Origin: JAZDJJ01 sp043804035
GTDB taxonomy: Bacteria; Bacteroidota; Bacteroidia; Palsa-948
Direction of reading: 5' to 3'
Assembly (NCBI GenBank): GCA_043804035.1
Contig: JAZDJJ010000090.1
Coordinates: forward strand, 1 to 23,728
DNA length: 23,728 bases
Shown here in pieces: positions 14,904-23,324 of the stretch (positions are counted from its first letter, which is position 1; each line of letters starts with the position of its first letter). Under the pieces are notes generated by a model, which saw nothing but the letters and a program-made list of their open reading frames with translations, made no database searches and was not told the DNA's origin. The position numbers and the translations under genes are program-made.

Positions 14904-15719
14904 CTATTTCAGTTTTTTTATTGCCGAATTATTGAGCAAAGTTTTAATTTGAGAAATTGCAATTTTATTGAGTTGCTGTAAACGGTTACTTTGTGGCAAG
15001 CCCTGATGAATAAGTACTGCATTGATGCTTTCTAAATTAGAAAGCACCACTAATTGTTCAAGTGTTGCGTAATCGCGGACATTTCCTTCTTTTTTTGGAT
15101 TGGCATTTCTCCATTGTTTTGCGGTAATACCAAACAAAGCCACATTCAGCAAATCGGCTTCATTGGCATACACAAAATTAATTTGTTGTTTAGTCAATTC
15201 TTTTGGAATCAGTTTTTTTTTAATGGCATCTGTGTGAATATGATAATTTATTTTGGATAAGGTTCGTTGTAGGTTCCAATCTAATTTTAGTCGGTTGCTT
15301 TCTTCTTCTTTGAGTCGTTGAAATTCTTTGATGAGGTAGATTTTAAATTCTGCACTAATCCACATTCCAAATTCAAAAGCAATTTCTTTATGGGCATAAG
15401 TTCCACCATACCTTCCTGTTGTGGCTTTTATTCCGATAGCATTTGTTTTTTCTACCCATTCTTTTACGCTTATTTTGTAATTGTTCAATCCTGCCTGACT
15501 TTTAATTATGGCGAATTCGCCATAATTAAAATCGTGGTTATAAACAGTTTCCCAAATACCAAGAAATTCAACAGTGTTCCTGTTTCTTAACCAATCCGAA
15601 ATAAAAAAATCTCCATCTTTTGCTTTCAGCATATCAGTTAAAGAAATGTAGTCGGAATTATGAGATTGAATGATTGTAATCTCAATTCCTTTTACACTGA
15701 TGGTTTTATTTTTTGCCAT
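14904..15719 (-). CDS. KilA-N domain DNA-binding protein
   Basis: A 271-residue protein. Residues about 10-137 are a KilA-N domain, a DNA-binding fold shared by phage and large DNA viruses. It shows ISLTDMLKAKDGDFFISDWL, WETVYNHDFNYGEFAIIKSQ, GRYGGTYAHKEIAFEFGMW and KIYLIKEFQRLKEEE. The C-terminal 130 residues contain a conserved-looking NVALFGITAKQWR segment, seen in other bacterial KilA-N proteins of this kind. It overlaps the helicase gene by 14 bases and ends 3 bases before the methyltransferase, so the three genes are translated together. KilA-N proteins recur inside Bacteroidota restriction loci; a regulatory or target-binding role is inference. A perfect 32-base palindrome lies within codons 63-74. 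Confidence 0.88.
   Translation of the reverse strand: MAKNKTISVKGIEITIIQSHNSDYISLTDMLKAKDGDFFISDWLRNRNTVEFLGIWETVYNHDFNYGEFAIIKSQAGLNNYKISVKEWVEKTNAIGIKATTGRYGGTYAHKEIAFEFGMWISAEFKIYLIKEFQRLKEEESNRLKLDWNLQRTLSKINYHIHTDAIKKKLIPKELTKQQINFVYANEADLLNVALFGITAKQWRNANPKKEGNVRDYATLEQLVVLSNLESINAVLIHQGLPQSNRLQQLNKIAISQIKTLLNNSAIKKLK
15500..15531. repeat. Perfect 32-base palindrome inside the KilA-N coding sequence
   Basis: Each 16-base arm is TTTTAATTATGGCGAA or its exact complement, centred on GAATTC at 15513-15518 with no loop and no mismatch. It encodes DFNYGEFAIIKS within the KilA-N domain. It could be an operator for a dimeric DNA-binding protein, a cruciform site, or a codon-level coincidence. 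Confidence 0.7.
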
Positions 15720-18700
15720 TGTATTTATTGTTAGAAATAATAAACCAGTTTATTAAATCAAAATTTTCACTTCTGAATTTATCCTCCAGTTTTTTTTGTT
15801 CGGGTGATAATTTCTGAGGTGTTTCATTGCCTAAAAATAAATCCTGAATCTGGTTTACTGCCATAGGCATTGCTTGTGCTTTTACCCAACTACTAATGGA
15901 TTGAGAAAGTTTTTCTAAAATATCTTTATCTCCTTTTTCAATGTTCTGCGGAACATAGCGGTGTTCTAACTTATGATTTCGCAAGAGTAAAAGTATTTCC
16001 TGATTGTTATTTAAAATCGTAGTTGTTGCTTTGCTGTCTTCAGCAAACGGCTGATGAAGCAAATGAATTTCCTCGTAGATGTGGTTGGTAACTTCATCTA
16101 ATCTTTTAGGATAGCCAAGCACAGATACAATACTGTCGGACATAGCAATCCATTTTTTATTTGGACAAAATTTGAAACCTGTAAAAACTCCGTTTGGTAT
16201 CTTCTTAAAAAACTCCTCGTTTTGTTTGAAGAATTCAAATAACTCTTGACGGAATTGTTCCAGCGATAAATCATTTAAGCCAAGAGTTTCATCGCTTGTT
16301 TCAATATCATCCCAGGTAATTTGTAATTGGCTCAGCATTTTTTCGGCTTGTTTCGGAAGCAATGGATTTTCTTTCACCATCTTTTCAAATTCGGGTGTAA
16401 AGTTATCGTCTAACTCAGTTCCCACCACACTCATTAAAGCCATTCGGTCTTCCACTCGTTTTTTCAGTCGCAGATAATCTTCATAGCTTTTCCCTGGCCA
16501 AAAATTTATTCCTTTAATGATTTTGTTTGGTGAGCCCAAGCGGTCAATTCTGCCCATTCGTTGAATCAGGCGAACGGGGTTCCAATGTATGTCGTAGTTC
16601 ACAAGCATATCGCAGTCCTGCAAATTTTGTCCTTCGCTTAAACAGTCGGTTGCAATTAAAACATCAATAGGATTTTCAATTTTCTTTTTTGTTTCGCTGT
16701 CATTTTCTTTAATGAGTTGAAGCCATTTTTCAAAAGGAACTTTCCATTTATCGCCTTCACGATATTCATCAGTCAAATATTTTTCGTACAATTCGCTCCA
16801 ATCTTTTTCATTGTAAAGTTTAGTGTAAGGAGCAAATCTTTCCAAAATTTCTTCAAACTTTTCACCTGAATATCCATCATAAGTTTGGCTTGTTGAACCT
16901 GACACATAAGCAAGGTTGGCAATTTTGCGTTTACTCAATTCACGATATAAAAACTCTGCGGTGTCGCGGAACACAGTGAAGATTAAAACTTTTTTGTTAG
17001 GTGATTTTTCCTGTTTGGTTTGGATGTGATAAATGAGTTTGTTCAACTTTTCATCTTCTGCCTTGTCATTTGCAAAATCAGTTTCAAACTTTGTCAGATT
17101 GCTTTGGAGTACTTTGAGTTTAGCAATGTCTGCCTCCAAATGTTTTTTGAAAATATCAATGTCGGTAATGGAAGAAAGCGGAACAGGATTTTTCTTTCCT
17201 AAAGTAATTGGCGGTTCTTCCTGCTGATTTGAATTGTCGTTTTCAGAAACAGTATCTTCCAATTCATCTGTCTGTTCAGTTGTCAGGTTATCTTCAATGA
17301 TTGTGTCGGTTTTTTTTTCAATGAATAAATTTACTTTTGTCAATGCGTTGATGTGATGATTCAAAATATTTTCCACAGTGCTTTTGAAAGAAAACCAACT
17401 TGATTCCAAACGCTTTATCAGAAGGATATACATCATTTTTACCAAAAACTTTTCACGTTGTTTTGGATTTTCTAAAACACTTTCCACTTTTAAATCTTCA
17501 ATATACTCTGAAGGTCTGTATGCTGTGAGATTCACACGGAGCGCATCTAAAATATCGTCAAATGATTTGAGGTCGCCAAAGTTTTCAGGTGTTATGTATT
17601 CGTTCACAGGTTGGGCTTTTTCCGGGAAATTCATTGAGCCAAATTCTCCTTCAATCAATTTTCGCGTTCGTGCTACAATCAGAGCATCAGTAAGGTCAAA
17701 GAATTTTTGAGGGAGTTGAGAAATGAAGTCGGATATTTTTCTCTCTTCTTTATTGGTCCATTCATTAAAATCTTTTTGTGCTGTTCTAAAAATGTTTTCT
17801 AAACTGTTTATTTCTAATTCGGTTTTTTCAAAGCCGTTGTCAAGTCCTTTGGTCATTAGTTTAAATTGATTTCTGATGTCCACTAATTTGTTGTTTATGG
17901 GTGTTGCCGAAAGGTGCAGCACTTTTACATCTCGGCTGCTTTTGTTAGGCATTAAAATATTTTCAACTAAAAATTTGTATCGTGAAGATTTATCGTTTCT
18001 CAGGTTGTGGCTTTCGTCAATTACTATTAGTAATTTTTGTCTTGTTTGGAAGTACCTTGATTTTTTTTCATTATAATTGTCTAATCTCGTATCTTGCAAG
18101 TCGGTGTGAAATCTTACGAGATAATTTATTTCGTCTTTCTCAAATTTACTTTGATTACCTATTTGATATTGCTCCCAGTTATGCTTTAATTTTTTTGGGC
18201 AAAGCAAGAGAACAGTATAACCCTTGATTTCAAAATATTTCATTACTGCCAATGCCGTCCAAGTTTTCCCCAAACCAACAGCATCGGCTAAAATTGCTCC
18301 GTTATATTTCTGGAGCATCTTGATTAAACTGATTGAACCTTTTTGCTGATATGAGTAAAGTGTTCTGTAAATTATTGTTTCTTCTAGGTGTACAATTTCT
18401 CTTTTGAACTCGGCATCACTTGAAAGCGAAAGCAAATCTTCTTTAAATAATTCATAGAGAACTTTGTAATAAAGTTCGTTTGGCGAATATTCTTTAAAAA
18501 AGTTTTTGATTAAATCAATGATGTGTTGTTTTACTTCAACTTTTGTTTTGTCAGGTAACTCAACTTTATCCGTTGCAATTTTTTCCCATTGGTATTTGAA
18601 CCATTTTGCTAGTTCCCCGTAATCTGCATCGTTGCCTGTCGTTGCGGTGTTTAGTTCAATGTTGCTACTTTCCTTTATTCCTAAACCTGCATCGGTTAGG

Positions 18701-19110
18701 TTTGAACTGCCAATGATTCTAAAATTTTTTCTGGTGTCGTTGTCGTTATAGATGTATGTTTTTGCGTGGCAAAAATTTCCCTGAATGTTTTTAACTAAAA
18801 CTTTTTCCTGTTCCAGAAAAGCAACTGCATTTTGTGCTGCAATGCTTAATGAGAGAGTATTGTCAATTCCAGCATTTCCATTAAGCAAATTAATAATCTT
18901 GTTCACCTGTAAATTGTCTTGCATCAGGTTTCCCAAAATCATTCTGAATTTTTCAGTACCGTTTATTTTGTCATACATCAATGCCAAAGCATTTACAGAA
19001 AAGAAACCTGTTACAAGATCAAGTTTGCCTTGCTCTGTGTAGTTCTTGATGAAATCAAAAACTTTGTAATGGTCGATGCCCCCTGTTTTTGTTTTATTAT
19101 CTAAAAGCAT
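15706..19110 (-). CDS. PLD-nuclease/SNF2 helicase fusion, restriction-type
   Basis: A 1134-residue protein. The N-terminal PLD-like domain has H115-x-K117 (FCHAKTYIY), then IIGSSNLTDAGL near 132-143. The usual HKD aspartate position is N122, which is common in single-motif PLD nucleases of restriction enzymes. The SNF2-type motor follows: Walker A GLGKT at 279-283 (ADAVGLGKTWTALAV), DESH at 365-368, LSATPINN, LIATDCLSEGQNLQ, and motif VI QRMGRIDRLG from 850. An acidic linker near 620-650 precedes the second RecA lobe. It begins the operon helicase > KilA-N > methyltransferase. The likely role is DNA translocation and cleavage of unmethylated foreign DNA (inference from domain pairing). No promoter box is obvious upstream. 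The gene is intact. Confidence 0.87.
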   Translation of the reverse strand: MLLDNKTKTGGIDHYKVFDFIKNYTEQGKLDLVTGFFSVNALALMYDKINGTEKFRMILGNLMQDNLQVNKIINLLNGNAGIDNTLSLSIAAQNAVAFLEQEKVLVKNIQGNFCHAKTYIYNDNDTRKNFRIIGSSNLTDAGLGIKESSNIELNTATTGNDADYGELAKWFKYQWEKIATDKVELPDKTKVEVKQHIIDLIKNFFKEYSPNELYYKVLYELFKEDLLSLSSDAEFKREIVHLEETIIYRTLYSYQQKGSISLIKMLQKYNGAILADAVGLGKTWTALAVMKYFEIKGYTVLLLCPKKLKHNWEQYQIGNQSKFEKDEINYLVRFHTDLQDTRLDNYNEKKSRYFQTRQKLLIVIDESHNLRNDKSSRYKFLVENILMPNKSSRDVKVLHLSATPINNKLVDIRNQFKLMTKGLDNGFEKTELEINSLENIFRTAQKDFNEWTNKEERKISDFISQLPQKFFDLTDALIVARTRKLIEGEFGSMNFPEKAQPVNEYITPENFGDLKSFDDILDALRVNLTAYRPSEYIEDLKVESVLENPKQREKFLVKMMYILLIKRLESSWFSFKSTVENILNHHINALTKVNLFIEKKTDTIIEDNLTTEQTDELEDTVSENDNSNQQEEPPITLGKKNPVPLSSITDIDIFKKHLEADIAKLKVLQSNLTKFETDFANDKAEDEKLNKLIYHIQTKQEKSPNKKVLIFTVFRDTAEFLYRELSKRKIANLAYVSGSTSQTYDGYSGEKFEEILERFAPYTKLYNEKDWSELYEKYLTDEYREGDKWKVPFEKWLQLIKENDSETKKKIENPIDVLIATDCLSEGQNLQDCDMLVNYDIHWNPVRLIQRMGRIDRLGSPNKIIKGINFWPGKSYEDYLRLKKRVEDRMALMSVVGTELDDNFTPEFEKMVKENPLLPKQAEKMLSQLQITWDDIETSDETLGLNDLSLEQFRQELFEFFKQNEEFFKKIPNGVFTGFKFCPNKKWIAMSDSIVSVLGYPKRLDEVTNHIYEEIHLLHQPFAEDSKATTTILNNNQEILLLLRNHKLEHRYVPQNIEKGDKDILEKLSQSISSWVKAQAMPMAVNQIQDLFLGNETPQKLSPEQKKLEDKFRSENFDLINWFIISNNKYNGKK

Positions 19111-19142
19111 TTTATTTTTAGTTAAAATATCAGGGTTTAAAT

Positions 19143-19253
19143 ATGAAAAAAAATATGATTCTGCCCTCTGTATTTAAAAAAGCATTGCTATTGTTCTCTT
19201 TTGCTTTTGACTTTGGCTTATCTTCGTGTATTGGCAGGAAAAAACAAATGTGA
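19143..19253 (+). pseudogene. Lipoprotein signal-peptide stub
   Basis: From ATG 19143 the plus strand reads MKKNMILPSVFKKALLLFSF, then AFDFGLSSCIGRKKQM and a TGA. This has the form of a lipoprotein signal peptide: basic start, hydrophobic core, and a Cys after LSS. Nothing follows it. It is either a very small lipoprotein or, more likely, the 5' remnant of a lost gene. Confidence 0.35.
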
Positions 19254-19485
19254 GCAAGGTGTGTTGTTATAGAATTTTAAAATTTTTGAGCGGTGGATGA
19301 AATAATTAAAATACTTTCGGGTTGGCAATGTGTGCTTGGTTGTCAGTTCATAAGTCGAGTTTTAATCCCAAGTTTAATATTCAATTTCATTGTCATTTGT
19401 CGTCCCGGGATTTTTTTCAGCCGCTTGTGGTTAGCTTGTTTCTCGCTTCACCTTTGTGGTGATATATTCATCGTTTTTGGAATCC

Positions 19486-19510
19486 TTTAATTCATGCAAT
19501 TAGTATCAAC
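19486..19510. repeat. Short dispersed AATTCATGCAATTAGTA motif, copy 2
   Basis: A diverged copy of the motif at 6502-6524. It lies just beyond the pepD stop, on its 3' side. The role is unknown. Confidence 0.3.
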
Positions 19511-19531
19511 TCCGAAATTTATGGACAGTTC

Positions 19532-21007
19532 CTAAACCAATATTCGTTGTTTCTCCGGAACATTTTTTAACGTTTCTATCAGGAACGCCCAGAACTTTTC
19601 AACAGATGGAATATTTACTTTTTCATCGGGAGAATGCGGGAAACAGATGGTCGGTCCGAAAGATATCATATCCCAATTTTTATAGACACCTCCAAGCAAT
19701 CCACATTCAAGTCCGGCATGAACAGCAGCAACGTGTGGCTTATTTCCAAATTGTTTTTCGTAAGCAACAATCATTTTCTTTAAGATAGGAGAATCCATAT
19801 TGGGCTTCCATCCGGGATATTTTCCGCTCAAAACAATTTCTGCTTTTGCAAGTGTATAAACGGCAGTAAACATATTTTCTAAATCATCTTTTGCTGAATC
19901 AACCGAACTTCTGAGCAGACATTGAATAGCTATTATTTTGTTTTGTGATTTCACAGTGGCAAGGTTAGTAGATGTTTCAACGAGTCCTTTCATATCCTGA
20001 CTATCGCGGATAACACCATTGGGAGTAGCATAAATAGCATTTAATAAATTAAACGTAGTCGTTTTGTCTATTACGAAAGTTGGCTTTGCAGTTGTTTCAA
20101 CAAGAATAGTTAAATCAGTTTCAACGCCTTTATATTCGTTTGTAACGATAGCCGTAAATTCTTTGACAAAATTTTTAAACTCTTGAACCTTGTTGATTGG
20201 CAATGTAATTACCGCAGAAGATTCTCGTGGGATAGCATTTCTTAAACTTCCTCCATCAATATTAGAAAGAAGTAGTCCGTGATTTTTAAATCCGTGCAAG
20301 AGAATACGATTGATAATTTTATTTGAGTTAGCTCTTTCTAATGCTATATCAACGCCTGAATGTCCGCCTTTCAATCCTTTCACAGTTAATTTATATGTTT
20401 CAACATCGGCAGGCACGGGTTCTTCAGAATAATGGAATTTGATATTTGCATTGGTGCCACCTGCACAACCGACACATAATTCGCCTTCATCTTCAGAATC
20501 AAGATTCATAAGGATATCGCCGTTAAGCAATCCGCCCGATAATCCAAATGCGCCTGTCATTCCTGTTTCTTCATCAACAGTAAGCAAAACTTCTATAGGA
20601 CCGTGAACAAGATTTTTATCTTCAAGTATTGCCATTGCTGCTGCCACGCCTATTCCGTTATCAGCACCAAGCGTAGTGCCTTTTGCTTTTACCCATTCAC
20701 CATCAATATATGGCTTGATAGCATCTTTTGTAAAATCGTGAATGGTATCATTATTTTTTTGTGGCACCATATCAAGATGTGCTTGAAGAATAATTCCTTT
20801 GCGATTCTCCATGCCCGGTGTTGCCGGTTTATAGATAATAACATTTCCAACTTTGTCAACATGGGTTTTTAGTGATAATTCTTTTGCCCAGTTCTCAACA
20901 TATTTTATAATTCTTTCTTCATGTTTTGAAGGATGAGGTATCTGACAGATTGCCTCAAAGTACTTCCATAGTGTTGTGGGTTTTAGCCCGCTTAATGTAT
21001 TTTCCAT
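19532..21007 (-). CDS. pepD: Aminoacyl-histidine dipeptidase (cytosol non-specific dipeptidase) PepD
   Basis: A 491-residue M20-family metallopeptidase that cleaves dipeptides in the cytoplasm with a two-zinc centre. Visible ligands and catalytic residues are H77 and D79 (LQAHLDMVPQK), the bridging D116 (LGADNGIGVAAAMA), catalytic E146 and E147 (TVDEETGMTGAFGL), D170 (MNLDSEDEGE) and the C-terminal H458 in CFPHSPDEKVNIPS. The dimerisation insert includes VKGLKGGHSGVDI. Length is normal and there is no signal peptide. The gene follows the PqqD-like gene by only 2 bases and has a real Shine-Dalgarno AGGAG, so the two are co-transcribed. All key residues are present. Confidence 0.95.
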   Translation of the reverse strand: MENTLSGLKPTTLWKYFEAICQIPHPSKHEERIIKYVENWAKELSLKTHVDKVGNVIIYKPATPGMENRKGIILQAHLDMVPQKNNDTIHDFTKDAIKPYIDGEWVKAKGTTLGADNGIGVAAAMAILEDKNLVHGPIEVLLTVDEETGMTGAFGLSGGLLNGDILMNLDSEDEGELCVGCAGGTNANIKFHYSEEPVPADVETYKLTVKGLKGGHSGVDIALERANSNKIINRILLHGFKNHGLLLSNIDGGSLRNAIPRESSAVITLPINKVQEFKNFVKEFTAIVTNEYKGVETDLTILVETTAKPTFVIDKTTTFNLLNAIYATPNGVIRDSQDMKGLVETSTNLATVKSQNKIIAIQCLLRSSVDSAKDDLENMFTAVYTLAKAEIVLSGKYPGWKPNMDSPILKKMIVAYEKQFGNKPHVAAVHAGLECGLLGGVYKNWDMISFGPTICFPHSPDEKVNIPSVEKFWAFLIETLKNVPEKQRILV

Positions 21008-21009
21008 AA

Positions 21010-21387
21010 TTACTCCTTTTTTAATAGTTCGTTAAATGAAATTAATTTATTAGTATATAATTGTGATAAGAATTTCAAAATACGTTCTTCAGCAGGATGA
21101 ATTTTTTCACTAAATTTATCAATCATTTCCTGACAGATTGTTTTCACTTTTTTTTCTCCATTTATAGCCAGCCAAACAGCAGAACCAAGTTCATCAAGAG
21201 TTATTCTAATATGTTCAGATTTTCTACGTGGCACAAGAAATCGCAATTCTCTTTTTTTGAATTTTGGAATTAAAATAACAACCAATCCTTTTTCATCTTG
21301 TTCATATTCGTTTTTCCGAAACGGAGTAAGCGCAACTGCTTCCGTGCCTGATAATATTTTCCTTCGTGCAAAAAAATTTACTTCCAT
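21010..21387 (-). CDS. PqqD-like small protein
   Basis: A 125-residue protein whose second half fits the PqqD fold (winged-helix-like peptide chaperone): ITLDELGSAVWLAINGEKKV, then TICQEMIDKF and ILKFLSQLYTNKLISF. PqqD-family proteins bind precursor peptides for radical SAM maturases, but in Bacteroidota many are stand-alone beside unrelated genes, and no PQQ or peptide-maturation genes lie nearby. The N-terminal 45 residues are basic and unassigned. It has a TAACTTTG box 14 bases upstream of the ATG and is followed at 2 bases by pepD. Family assignment is good; function here is not known. Confidence 0.75.
   Translation of the reverse strand: MEVNFFARRKILSGTEAVALTPFRKNEYEQDEKGLVVILIPKFKKRELRFLVPRRKSEHIRITLDELGSAVWLAINGEKKVKTICQEMIDKFSEKIHPAEERILKFLSQLYTNKLISFNELLKKE
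21013..21017 (-). promoter_or_regulatory. Ribosome binding site AGGAG of pepD
   Basis: AGGAG lies 5 bases before the pepD ATG and overlaps the end of the PqqD-like gene. It is notable because most genes in this window lack a Shine-Dalgarno sequence. Confidence 0.6.
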
Positions 21388-21401
21388 AATTTTTACAGTG
21401 G

Positions 21402-21409
21402 CAAAGTTA
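21402..21409 (-). promoter_or_regulatory. -7 box (TAACTTTG) for the PqqD-like gene and pepD
   Basis: TAACTTTG on the minus strand fits TAnnTTTG and lies 14 bases before the ATG at 21387, implying a leader of under 10 bases. No clear -33 element at the standard spacing. Confidence 0.5.
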
Positions 21410-21428
21410 GAAAATATTTTTCAACTGT

Positions 21429-21696
21429 TCAGTTTTCTTTTTTCTTTTTCAGCAAGGTGTTTGAAATTTTCTTTTGAAACAACCCGTCTGCATCTTCCAT
21501 TTTCAAAGCGTTACAATTTGTAACGGTTTCATTTCCCTCATCCAAAAGCCGTTTTTTTAATACTCTCCAATAAACTTGTGGATTGGCTGTCGGTTAAAAT
21601 CGCTATTACATCAACGATAACGAAATACCATTTCTGTTCATTTTCGTTCCATTCGGAACGAACTTTTTGGCTTTCAAATAATTTTATGTTGCTCAT
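21429..21696 (-). pseudogene. Broken Bro-N (BRO family) phage-antirepressor-like gene
   Basis: From ATG 21696 the first frame reads MSNIKLFESQKVRSEWNENE, then KWYFVIVDVIAILTDS, a Bro-N start. The following stretch is out of frame by one base: the next frame gives NPQVYWRVLKKRLLDEGNET, then VTNCNALKMEDADG, which is the expected continuation. After that the sequence turns into LFQKKISNTLLKKKKEN and a stop, so the domain end is also lost. One extra C near the LTDS codons explains the shift. Bro-N proteins are DNA-binding proteins of phage or defence-associated origin. The gene still has a TACTTTTG box 5 bases before its ATG, and an 8-base inverted repeat (TTCGTTCC) lies in codons near residue 15. 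With its promoter it fills the gap between the PqqD-like and HtrA genes. Confidence 0.75.
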
Positions 21697-21701
21697 AAAA
21701 A

Positions 21702-21709
21702 CAAAAGTA
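21702..21709 (-). promoter_or_regulatory. -7 box (TACTTTTG) for the broken Bro-N gene
   Basis: TACTTTTG on the minus strand lies 5 bases before the ATG at 21696, the same very short spacing as at prmC and ribD. Confidence 0.4.
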
Positions 21710-21776
21710 CATAAAATTTTAATTACACATAAACCGAATAAAAATCAAAAATGATTTTTTTGAAGAAAGGTAAAGT

Positions 21777-23234
21777 TCAGATACCAAAAGCATAATATGC
21801 TCTCATTCCATTGGGATAAATTCCTTCAATCAATATACCGCCTTCTTTATTTTCTAAAACTGACTTGACATCATCAGGGAGATTGATTTTTTTCTTATCA
21901 ATACTCATAATAATAAATCCTTCTTTTATTCCGGCACTTCTGAGTTTTCCTGCTTTCAAAGACGATATTTTAACTCCGTGATCAATTCCCAGATGTTTTT
22001 TATCTGCATCTGAAATAGATTCAAAGGTGGCACCTAATATTGAAATCAATTCGCTTGTTTCTGTTTTTACCATTTTAGTATCTCCGCTTTTACTTTTTAA
22101 AACTACGGCTAATATTTTTTCATCTCCGTCTCTTTTTATAGTTACATTTATTTTATCACCAGGGCGAAAACGACTTATTTGTTCCTGCAATTCAGAAATA
22201 TTATTAACTTCTGCATCTCCAACTTTAATGACAATATCTCCCTCTCGCATTCCCGCTTCTGCTGCTCCGCCATTTTCTGTTATACCCATAATATAAACGC
22301 CTTTTGTAGTACTTAATTTTTTTTCTTCTACAAGTTTTGAGTCAATATTACTGATGCTTATTCCAAGAAATGCTCTCTGAACAGAACCAAACTCAATCAA
22401 ATCATTAACTACTTTCTTTACAATATTCACAGGTACTGCAAAAGAATATCCTGTATAAGAACCTGTATTGGATGCAATGGCAGAATTGATTCCAATTAAT
22501 TGTCCGCTTGTGTTCACGAGTGCGCCTCCACTATTACCGGGATTTACAGCAGCATCAGTTTGAATAAATGATTCTATCGGATAAATATCTTTTGAAGGAT
22601 CATATTCAAGTGCGTTAATGTTTCTTGCTTTTGCGCTCACAATTCCAGCGGTAACAGTTGAAGTAAGATTGAAAGGATTTCCTACGGCAAGAACCCACTC
22701 GCCTACTTTTACATAATCTGAATTACCATAGATAAGATAAGGAAGATTTTGTTCATTAATCTTTAACAGAGCAATGTCAGTGGCACCATCTTTACCGATA
22801 ACCTGTGCTGAATATGTTCTCTTATCAAATAAAACCACTTCTATTTTATCAGCATTTTTTATCACATGATTATTAGTAACTATATATCCATCACCTGAAA
22901 TAATTACTCCCGAACCGCTGCCAACCTGTGGCCGCGGATTATTGTTATATAAATTATGAAACGGGTCATAGAAAAAATATTGTGAATACGGATTTTGTAC
23001 CATAGATTCTGTTTTAACATGCACAACTGCAGGAAGAGAAATTTCTGCCGCTTTAGTAAAATCAGTCATCGTTTCAGGAGTAGTTCCCGGCATATTCACG
23101 AATTTCACAGGGTAATTGTTCGGTAACTGAATACCGGCAGTATTTGTTTTTTCCTTTACAAAAAGATGATATAAAGAAAGTGCAGTTACTCCGCCAAGTA
23201 CTGCAATCAAAAAAAATTGAATTACCTTTTTCAT
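21777..23234 (-). CDS. htrA: HtrA/Deg-family periplasmic serine protease with two PDZ domains
   Basis: A 485-residue Deg protease for envelope protein quality control. Residues 4-24 are a hydrophobic signal anchor or signal peptide. The trypsin-like domain carries the catalytic triad H123 (VTNNHVIKNA), D153 (GATDIALLKI) and S235 (NPGNSGGALV). The first PDZ domain runs from about residue 265 (RAFLGISISN, then AAEAGMREGDIVIKVGD). A weaker second PDZ follows from about 390 (LGIDHGVKISSLKAGKLRSA). An Asn/Tyr-rich loop near residues 80-100 is usual in the Bacteroidota version. It is a single gene, preceded by a TATTTTTG box, and all catalytic residues are present. Confidence 0.94.
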   Translation of the reverse strand: MKKVIQFFLIAVLGGVTALSLYHLFVKEKTNTAGIQLPNNYPVKFVNMPGTTPETMTDFTKAAEISLPAVVHVKTESMVQNPYSQYFFYDPFHNLYNNNPRPQVGSGSGVIISGDGYIVTNNHVIKNADKIEVVLFDKRTYSAQVIGKDGATDIALLKINEQNLPYLIYGNSDYVKVGEWVLAVGNPFNLTSTVTAGIVSAKARNINALEYDPSKDIYPIESFIQTDAAVNPGNSGGALVNTSGQLIGINSAIASNTGSYTGYSFAVPVNIVKKVVNDLIEFGSVQRAFLGISISNIDSKLVEEKKLSTTKGVYIMGITENGGAAEAGMREGDIVIKVGDAEVNNISELQEQISRFRPGDKINVTIKRDGDEKILAVVLKSKSGDTKMVKTETSELISILGATFESISDADKKHLGIDHGVKISSLKAGKLRSAGIKEGFIIMSIDKKKINLPDDVKSVLENKEGGILIEGIYPNGMRAYYAFGI

Positions 23235-23269
23235 AATTATTTTTTTTAGTATGCTTTTTTTCTACGATA

Positions 23270-23277
23270 CAAAAATA
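23270..23277 (-). promoter_or_regulatory. -7 box (TATTTTTG) for htrA
   Basis: TATTTTTG on the minus strand lies 35 bases before the htrA ATG. A TTTG occurs 15 bases upstream of it, shorter than the usual -33 to -7 spacing. Confidence 0.45.
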
Positions 23278-23324
23278 TCAACAAAGCCATATCAAATAAA
23301 AGCATTAACATTTTTTAACATATA

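Larger units (their letters stand above)
19111..19531. other. Gap between helicase and pepD with little content
   Basis: About 420 bases without a convincing intact gene. It contains a 36-codon lipoprotein-like stub and a short dispersed repeat, listed separately. A 65-codon open frame at 19293-19490 on the plus strand has no recognisable features. No TAnnTTTG box faces the helicase gene, so its promoter is not identified. Confidence 0.5.

Noticed and set aside
15706..19110. Defective PLD domain because N122 replaces the HKD aspartate
   Set aside because: Single-motif PLD nucleases of restriction enzymes often keep only the His and Lys, followed by GSSN, which are present; the change is not evidence of inactivity.
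10457..19110. BREX or DISARM locus
   Set aside because: The methyltransferase resembles PglX and the helicase is SNF2-like, but no pglZ, brxL, brxC, drmA or drmB homologue is in the operon.
19293..19490. 65-codon plus-strand frame as a small membrane protein
   Set aside because: It has hydrophobic stretches but no promoter box or recognisable pattern, in an AT-rich gap where such frames arise by chance.
21010..21387. Part of a PQQ or RiPP biosynthesis cluster
   Set aside because: Only the PqqD-like gene is present; the neighbours are pepD and a broken Bro-N gene, and the radical SAM gene is over 16 kb away in a different operon.
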